From Lentzea terrae (GTDB lineage: Bacteria; Actinomycetota; Actinomycetes; Mycobacteriales; Pseudonocardiaceae), in NCBI RefSeq assembly GCF_003265345.1, contig NZ_QFWW01000030.1, positions 124,001 through 188,000 of the forward strand: 64,000 nt of DNA. The letters run 5' to 3'. The notes under the pieces are model-generated. The model was given only the letters and a program-made list of their open reading frames with translations. It was not told the origin of the DNA and made no database searches. Below are positions 59,439 to 64,000 of this stretch, piece after piece; the stretch's first letter is position 1; each line of letters opens with the position of its first letter. The translations under genes and the position numbers were made by a program.

Positions 59439-61676
59439 ATGACCGTGCGGGGCAATCTGCCTGCCCAGACCACGACGTTCATCGGCCGCCGGGCCGTGCT
59501 CGCCGAAACCGAGGCACTCCTCGGCAAAGCCCGGCTGGTCACGCTGCTCGGTGCCGGCGGGGTCGGCAAGACGCGCATCGCCGTGGAGACCGGGCGTGCG
59601 ATGGCGCGGGCGGCGGTGTTCCAGCACGGGGTGTGGGTGGTGCCGCTCGCGGATCTCAAGGACCCTGCGTTGCTGGCGCGCACGGTCGCGGCCGAGTTGC
59701 GGATCGTCGACAACTCGCCGGACGCGGGGCTTGGGCGGCTCGTGGAGTCGTTGCACGACAAGCATTTGATGCTGGTGCTCGACAACTGCGAGCATCTGCT
59801 GGAGCCGGTGCGGCGCCTGGTGCACCATCTCTTGCGGGACTGTGAGGGGCTGACGATCCTCACGACGTCGCGGGAGCAGCTCGGGGTGTACGGCGAGCAT
59901 CTGCTGCGGGTGCCGCCGCTCACGGAGGACGCCGCGCAGTTGTTCCTCGAACGGGCCGAGGCGGTGGGCGCGACGCTCACCGAGGTCGACCTGCCGGAGG
60001 TCGCGGCGCTGTGCCGGGCGTTGGACGGGCTGCCGCTCGCGATCGAACTGGCGGCCGCGCGGCTTGCGGAGATGTCGCTGACCGACGTGCTCGAGCAGCT
60101 CGACCGGCGGTTCGACCTGCTGGTCGGGGACACGCACGGGCCAGCGCATCACGTCACGCTGGAGCGGGCGTTCGAGTGGTCGGCGCGGCTGTGCACGGAC
60201 GAGGAGCGGCAGCTGTGGGCGGCGCTGTCGGTGTTCCCGGCCGACTTCGATCGTGCTGCGGCCGAGGCGGTGGCGGGCGGCGACGTGCTGGAGCCGTTGT
60301 CGGCGTTGGTGCGCAAGTCGATCGTGGTGGCGACGACCAGTCCGGTCACGCGGCGGACGCGCTACCGGTTGCTGGACACGGTGTCGCAGTTCGGCGTAAG
60401 GCTGTTGAACGATGCTGACGAGCTGTTGCGGCGGCATGTGTTGCACTACAGCGACTTTGTGGACGAAGCGGCGCGCTCGTGGTTCTCACCGGACGAGGCG
60501 CTGTGGATGGCGCGGCTGCGGGAGGAGTGGCCGAACATCCGGGCCGCGGTCGGGTACGCGTTGGGGACTCCCGATCTGGCTGAGGCCGGGACCGTCATGG
60601 CGATGAACGTGCAGCGGAGCCGTTTCACGTCGTTCGCGGGCATGCTCGGCCAGGCGCGGGACCTGCTCGCGGTGGCGCGCAAGGTGATCACCGCGCCGCC
60701 GTTGCGGACGTCGTTGCTGGCGCACTGCGCTTACCTCGCGCAGACGCAGGGCGACATGGCGGCGGCGATTCCGTTGATGAACGAGGCGCGTGCGTTGCCG
60801 CGGACGCCGATGACCGACATGCATCTGGTGTTCGTCGAGGCGACGCACCTCTTCTACGTGGAGGGCTCGCCGGACTGTGTGCCGTTGTACGCGCACGTCG
60901 TGGAGCTGTGCAGAGAGTTCGCGCCGCCGGGCGACACGTACATCACCGAGCTGATGCACGCGATGGCGGTGTGTTTCCTGATGGACGCCGAGGCCGCCGA
61001 CAAGGCCACGACCGAGCTGATCAGGCTCGCGGAGAGCAACGGGGTGGACTGGTCGCACGCTTGGGGGCTGTGGCACCAGGCGCTCTACGAACTGTTGCAC
61101 GGTGATCCGGCGCAGGTGCATCCGTTGGCGGTGGAGGCGTTGCGGATCCAGCTGACGCTCGGCGACACGTGGGGTCCCGCGTACAGCCTGTGGTTGCTCG
61201 CCTGCACGTGCGCGGAGCTCGGCGCGCACGATCGCGCAGCCAGGTTGCTCGGTGCGCTGCGGTCGCAGGAACGGATCTCGCGGATCTCGTTCGCGAGCAT
61301 GAGGCCGTTCCACAAGATGCTGGAACGCGCGGACCGGAACGTCCGCCGCGCGCTCGGCGACGACTACCAGGTGATCATGACGCTGGGCGCGGACCTGCGG
61401 CAGGAGCAGGCCATGGAGTTCGCGCTCGAGCCGGTGCCGGACTCCGAGCGCCGACCGGTCAAGCCCACGCTGCCCGGCGGGCTGACCAGGCAGGAGTTCA
61501 CGATCGCCGGACTGGTGGCGGACGGGCTCACGTCGAAGCAGATCGGGGCGAGGCTCTTCATCTCACCACGCACGGCGGACCGGCACGTGGTCAACATCCG
61601 CGCGAAGCTCGGGCTGCCGAACCGGGTGGCGTTGGCGGCGTGGCACCGATCGGCCACTGACACGGGCACCCGGTGA
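59439..61676 (+). CDS. NB-ARC ATPase LuxR-family regulator
   Basis: The 745-residue protein opens with an AfsR/LAL-like P-loop ATPase (GAGGVGKTRIAVE, Walker A 38-45; LMLVLDNCEH Walker B; TTSREQLGV; GLPLAIELAAARLAEMS, the GLPLA motif). A winged-helix-like region and tetratricopeptide-type helices follow (about 330-660). It ends in a LuxR helix-turn-helix (LTRQEFTIAGLVADGLTSKQIGARLFISPRTADRHVVNIRAKLGLPNRVALAAW). Such proteins are ATP-dependent activators. No target is visible; the neighbours are unrelated. ATG at 59439 lacks a strong Shine-Dalgarno. Confidence 0.9.
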   Translation: MTVRGNLPAQTTTFIGRRAVLAETEALLGKARLVTLLGAGGVGKTRIAVETGRAMARAAVFQHGVWVVPLADLKDPALLARTVAAELRIVDNSPDAGLGRLVESLHDKHLMLVLDNCEHLLEPVRRLVHHLLRDCEGLTILTTSREQLGVYGEHLLRVPPLTEDAAQLFLERAEAVGATLTEVDLPEVAALCRALDGLPLAIELAAARLAEMSLTDVLEQLDRRFDLLVGDTHGPAHHVTLERAFEWSARLCTDEERQLWAALSVFPADFDRAAAEAVAGGDVLEPLSALVRKSIVVATTSPVTRRTRYRLLDTVSQFGVRLLNDADELLRRHVLHYSDFVDEAARSWFSPDEALWMARLREEWPNIRAAVGYALGTPDLAEAGTVMAMNVQRSRFTSFAGMLGQARDLLAVARKVITAPPLRTSLLAHCAYLAQTQGDMAAAIPLMNEARALPRTPMTDMHLVFVEATHLFYVEGSPDCVPLYAHVVELCREFAPPGDTYITELMHAMAVCFLMDAEAADKATTELIRLAESNGVDWSHAWGLWHQALYELLHGDPAQVHPLAVEALRIQLTLGDTWGPAYSLWLLACTCAELGAHDRAARLLGALRSQERISRISFASMRPFHKMLERADRNVRRALGDDYQVIMTLGADLRQEQAMEFALEPVPDSERRPVKPTLPGGLTRQEFTIAGLVADGLTSKQIGARLFISPRTADRHVVNIRAKLGLPNRVALAAWHRSATDTGTR

Positions 61677-61870
61677 GCTGAGCCAACGCCCCGCGATCAC
61701 TTCCCCCCGGATGATCACGGTCATCACCGTGGCCGACCCATCCCACCGGGAGTGCCCGTCCGACGCTGAGCTCGACGCCGGACCATCAATCTCACCCGCA
61801 CCCCGATTCGGGCGCATCGGCAAATTTGCGCATTCCGATCGGCGGTAGCGAGGTTCACCCGTGTGGACCA

Positions 61871-62473
61871 TCAGTCTGCAGCTGTTTTGACGCCGAACGC
61901 GATGAGGGCGGAGGCGGACAGGCGGTCCAGCAGAGTTCGTTGGCGCAGCAGGAAAGCACGGGCCCGACCGGCAGCGGTGATGAGGATCGGGAACCACAGC
62001 AGGCCGATTCCCAAGTGGATCGCGACGAGCGCCGCGCCCCACGCCGGTTGGCCCACCGGGAGGAACTGCGGGAGCAGCGAGATGTAGAAGACGCCCGGCT
62101 TGGGGTTGAGCAGGTTGGTGAGGAGTCCGACCCGGACGGCCGCGCGCGCGGACGCGACAGGAGCGGGCTCGTCCAGCTGCACGGGACGGCGAGACTGCCA
62201 GAGAGCCTTGACGCCCAGGTAGATCAGGTAGGCGGCACCGAGCCAGCGGACGATGTTGTAGGCCAGTTCGGACGCTTGCAGCAGCGCGGTGAGGCCGACC
62301 AGGCCCGCGGTCGCCCACACGAGACAGCCGAGCGTGCTGCCGACCACGACGCCCATGGCGGCCCGGCGGCCCACCAGCAGGGCCGTGCGCAGCACCAGCA
62401 GGGTCTCCAGGCCCGGAGTGATCACGGTGAGCAGGGCGACGAGCGTGAAGCTGAGCAGTGCGGCGGTCGACAT
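61871..62473 (-). CDS. LysE/RhtB-family exporter
   Basis: The 200-residue protein has five to six membrane helices and the family pattern LLSFTLVALLTVITPGLETLLVLRTALLVGRRAAMGVVVGSTLG. Here PGL replaces the common PGP. It also has the NLLNPKPGVFYISLLPQFL segment. LysE/RhtB proteins export basic or neutral amino acids or related metabolites by proton exchange. It converges on the LuxR gene across 194 bases that hold no gene. A link to the lysine-type catabolic operon at 33-39 kb is not supported by position. Confidence 0.9.
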   Translation of the reverse strand: MSTAALLSFTLVALLTVITPGLETLLVLRTALLVGRRAAMGVVVGSTLGCLVWATAGLVGLTALLQASELAYNIVRWLGAAYLIYLGVKALWQSRRPVQLDEPAPVASARAAVRVGLLTNLLNPKPGVFYISLLPQFLPVGQPAWGAALVAIHLGIGLLWFPILITAAGRARAFLLRQRTLLDRLSASALIAFGVKTAAD

Positions 62474-62514
62474 GCCGTCATCAGAACACAGAAACGCCTG
62501 GTCAACGGAAGAAT

Positions 62515-63006
62515 TTACGCGCCGGACACGAGTCCTACCGGCTTGGTGTAGCGGTGCGCGGGCACCGGAATGGGACCGTCCGGATGCGGCGCCTGGTGGT
62601 CGAACAGGCCCTCGTCGGTCCAGCCCTGGCGTTCGTAGAACCGCCGCGCCCGCACGTTGCCGGCAACGACGGCGAGCCATGCCACGGAGTGCCCCTGAGC
62701 CGCCACGACCTGTTCCGCGGCGGACAGAAGTGCTGACGCGACACCGGATCCGCGGTGGTCGGCCGAGACGTAGACCTGCTCGACCTCGGCGCCGGCGACC
62801 ATCACGAACCCGGCGACCTCGCCGTCCACAGTGGCGACCGTGGTGTGTTCGACGTGCTCCAACGCGCGTGGCTCGAAGGTCTCGCGCGGCCGGGCGTCGA
62901 TGAGCTGCTGCGGCACGTTGCCCAGGTGCGCGTCGCACCAGCCGGGGTACCAGATCCCGGCGACCGCGGGAGCGTCCGCAGGGGTCGCGCGCCGCAGCTC
63001 GACCAT
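62515..63006 (-). CDS. GNAT-family N-acetyltransferase
   Basis: The 163-residue protein has the GNAT fold: VELRRATPADAPAVAGIWYPGWCDAHLG at the start, the beta-4/acetyl-CoA loop VEQVYVSADHRGSGVASALLSAAEQV (RGSGVA P-loop) and NVRARRFYERQGW. It acetylates an amine or amino group of unknown identity. The ATG at 63006 shares one base with the stop of the upstream DUF4232 gene (TGATG), so the two are translated together. Confidence 0.9.
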   Translation of the reverse strand: MVELRRATPADAPAVAGIWYPGWCDAHLGNVPQQLIDARPRETFEPRALEHVEHTTVATVDGEVAGFVMVAGAEVEQVYVSADHRGSGVASALLSAAEQVVAAQGHSVAWLAVVAGNVRARRFYERQGWTDEGLFDHQAPHPDGPIPVPAHRYTKPVGLVSGA

Positions 63007-63587
63007 CAGAGGTGCCAGGCCTGCACGCCGAGACGGCCGGTGCTGCCGAGGTCGATGTAGTGGTCCTTGCCCGCCGCGGCGCCCGGCAGTGGCTGGTAGA
63101 TGCCGTTCGGCACGGCAGCAACGTCGACGTGGATGCCGATCTGCGGCGGCTCGACCGACGTGTTGGTGTTCTTCCACATGAACGCGCTCCTCGCACTCTC
63201 CCCCGGCTGCACCACGATCGGCTGCGGCGGGTTGTCGAACCCCTCGACCGAGGAGATGCCACCAGAGCCGTTGAGGATCTGGACGTCCAACTGCTGCCAG
63301 TTCTCGTCGAGCAGCTTCACCTGTGGATATCCGTTGAGCTCCAGCGGTTGCGTGCCGCAGTTGACCAGCTCGACGGCCATCACGCGCAGTCCCATCGCCG
63401 CGTTGGTGGAGCCTGCCCGGAACCGCAGCCCCGTGTCGCACGACGGCTCGCCGGACGTCGGCGTGCTCAGGGAGATCGGCCGCGCGGCTCCCGGTTCCGG
63501 CAACGACGGCGCCTCTGGGCGCGCTGCACACCCGACCAGGCCGGCGAGCGCAGCCAGCAACACGAGAATCCTGCCCCCAGTTCTCAT
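63006..63587 (-). CDS. DUF4232-domain lipoprotein
   Basis: The 193-residue protein has a lipoprotein signal (GGRILVLLAALAGLVGCAAR, Cys at 20 in the chosen frame) and a DUF4232 beta-sandwich (CDTGLRFRAGSTNAAMGLRVMAVELVNCGTQPLELNGYP, LLDENWQQLDV, VVQPGESARSAFMWKNTN). DUF4232 is common in actinobacterial secreted proteins, with unknown function. The start may be ATG 63587 or 63599; neither has a Shine-Dalgarno. A terminator at 63621-63644 separates it from the protease gene. Confidence 0.82.
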   Translation of the reverse strand: MRTGGRILVLLAALAGLVGCAARPEAPSLPEPGAARPISLSTPTSGEPSCDTGLRFRAGSTNAAMGLRVMAVELVNCGTQPLELNGYPQVKLLDENWQQLDVQILNGSGGISSVEGFDNPPQPIVVQPGESARSAFMWKNTNTSVEPPQIGIHVDVAAVPNGIYQPLPGAAAGKDHYIDLGSTGRLGVQAWHL

Positions 63588-63620
63588 GCGATCGATCATG
63601 CCACAGCACGAAGAGCGCGC

Positions 63621-63644
63621 TGGCGGCCTCGCGCGAGGCCGCCA
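63621..63644 (-). terminator. Terminator hairpin after the protease gene
   Basis: TGGCGGCCTC (63621-63630) and GAGGCCGCCA (63635-63644) form a perfect stem around GCGC; the whole is a 24-base palindrome. It lies six bases after the stop of the leftward trypsin-like gene. Confidence 0.7.
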
Positions 63645-63649
63645 CGCGA

Positions 63650-64000
63650 CTAGCCCGTGTGGGACGCGATCCAGGCCCGGTGGGCGGGCACGTCGGAGAA
63701 GACCTGCGGAGCGTCCGCGCACCAGCATCCGCCGATCTGCCCGATCACCGTGCCCACGGCCGCCCAGCCGGTGCCGGTCCTGGTGACGGCAGGGCCGCCG
63801 GAGTCGCCGTAGCAGACACCGCGCCAGCCGTCGGGGTTGTGCGTGCACAGCGTGGCCGCGTTGGTGTGACAGCCGGGTGCGTTGTCCGCGAGCACACGGG
63901 AGTCCAGTTCCTGCAACACCATCGGTGCGGGCTGGTGCGTGACCGGGCGCCGAGGTGGGACAGAAGAACACGAGCGCCAGCAGAGCGGCGTGGATCGTGT
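63650..64000 (-). CDS. Trypsin-like serine protease, 3' part (cut by window end)
   Basis: The visible C-terminal part has the S1 protease signature GVCYGDSGGPAVTRTGTGW with the catalytic Ser, then VGTVIGQIGGCWCADAPQVFSDVPAHRAWI as the closing strands and helix. Upstream, LQELDSRVLADNAPGCHTNAATLCTH fits the segment before the active Ser. The frame stays open to the window edge, so the start and the His/Asp catalytic residues lie outside. The residues beyond about 63922 (toward 64000) are Pro/Arg-rich and fit the fold poorly; a frameshift there cannot be excluded. Confidence 0.8.
   Translation of the reverse strand, partial: TRSTPLCWRSCSSVPPRRPVTHQPAPMVLQELDSRVLADNAPGCHTNAATLCTHNPDGWRGVCYGDSGGPAVTRTGTGWAAVGTVIGQIGGCWCADAPQVFSDVPAHRAWIASHTG

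Overview
The window is high-GC actinobacterial DNA with dense genes, many GTG/TTG starts, many 4-base ATGA/GTGA stop-start overlaps, ECF sigma and ANTAR regulators, and secreted enzymes. The content suggests a filamentous actinomycete, probably of the Pseudonocardiales (Lentzea/Saccharothrix/Amycolatopsis type). That placement is inferred from gene content; no 16S gene is present. I recognised no tRNA, rRNA, CRISPR array, insertion sequence or replication origin.

1-13.2 kb: a Tat-exported aminotransferase-fold protein is followed by an envelope-stress-like block. A leftward set (tail-anchored Hsp70-like ATPase, small membrane protein and LuxR regulator linked by stop-start overlaps, then a glycosyltransferase and a second, degenerate Hsp70-like protein) diverges from a rightward iniBAC-like set (two IniB-type proteins and the dynamin-like GTPases IniA and IniC). 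Both Hsp70 genes carry the same promoter-like element. Next come an ECF sigma factor and an overlapping TIR-domain gene. 13.2-25 kb: polA, a hotdog thioesterase, a secreted lipase, a complete branched-chain amino-acid ABC transporter (binding protein plus livHMGF), an unknown extracellular protein and a PdtaR-like ANTAR regulator.

25-41 kb: a hypothetical protein, a lipoprotein/PLDc_N pair, a ThDP-dependent enzyme, a GT39-like membrane protein, a DinB-like protein and a HEAT-repeat protein. A LysR regulator then diverges from a five-gene catabolic operon (aldehyde dehydrogenase, FAD oxidase, amino-acid dehydrogenase, class III CoA-transferase, glutaryl-CoA dehydrogenase) that fits lysine/2-aminoadipate breakdown. 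A TetR regulator, a secreted cyclophilin and a small lipoprotein follow.

41-64 kb: a NarL-type two-component system diverges from a MacB-like ABC exporter. Then come an MT0933-like antitoxin, a GH16 glucanase with a CebR-like operator, a membrane NACHT protein with an altered P-loop, a double-psi-barrel-like secreted protein, recQ, an S15 peptidase, a maleylacetate-reductase-like enzyme, an esterase coupled to an MprF-like aminoacyl-lipid synthase, a decayed repeat, an NB-ARC LuxR regulator, a LysE-family exporter, a GNAT enzyme, a DUF4232 lipoprotein and the 3' part of a trypsin-like protease.
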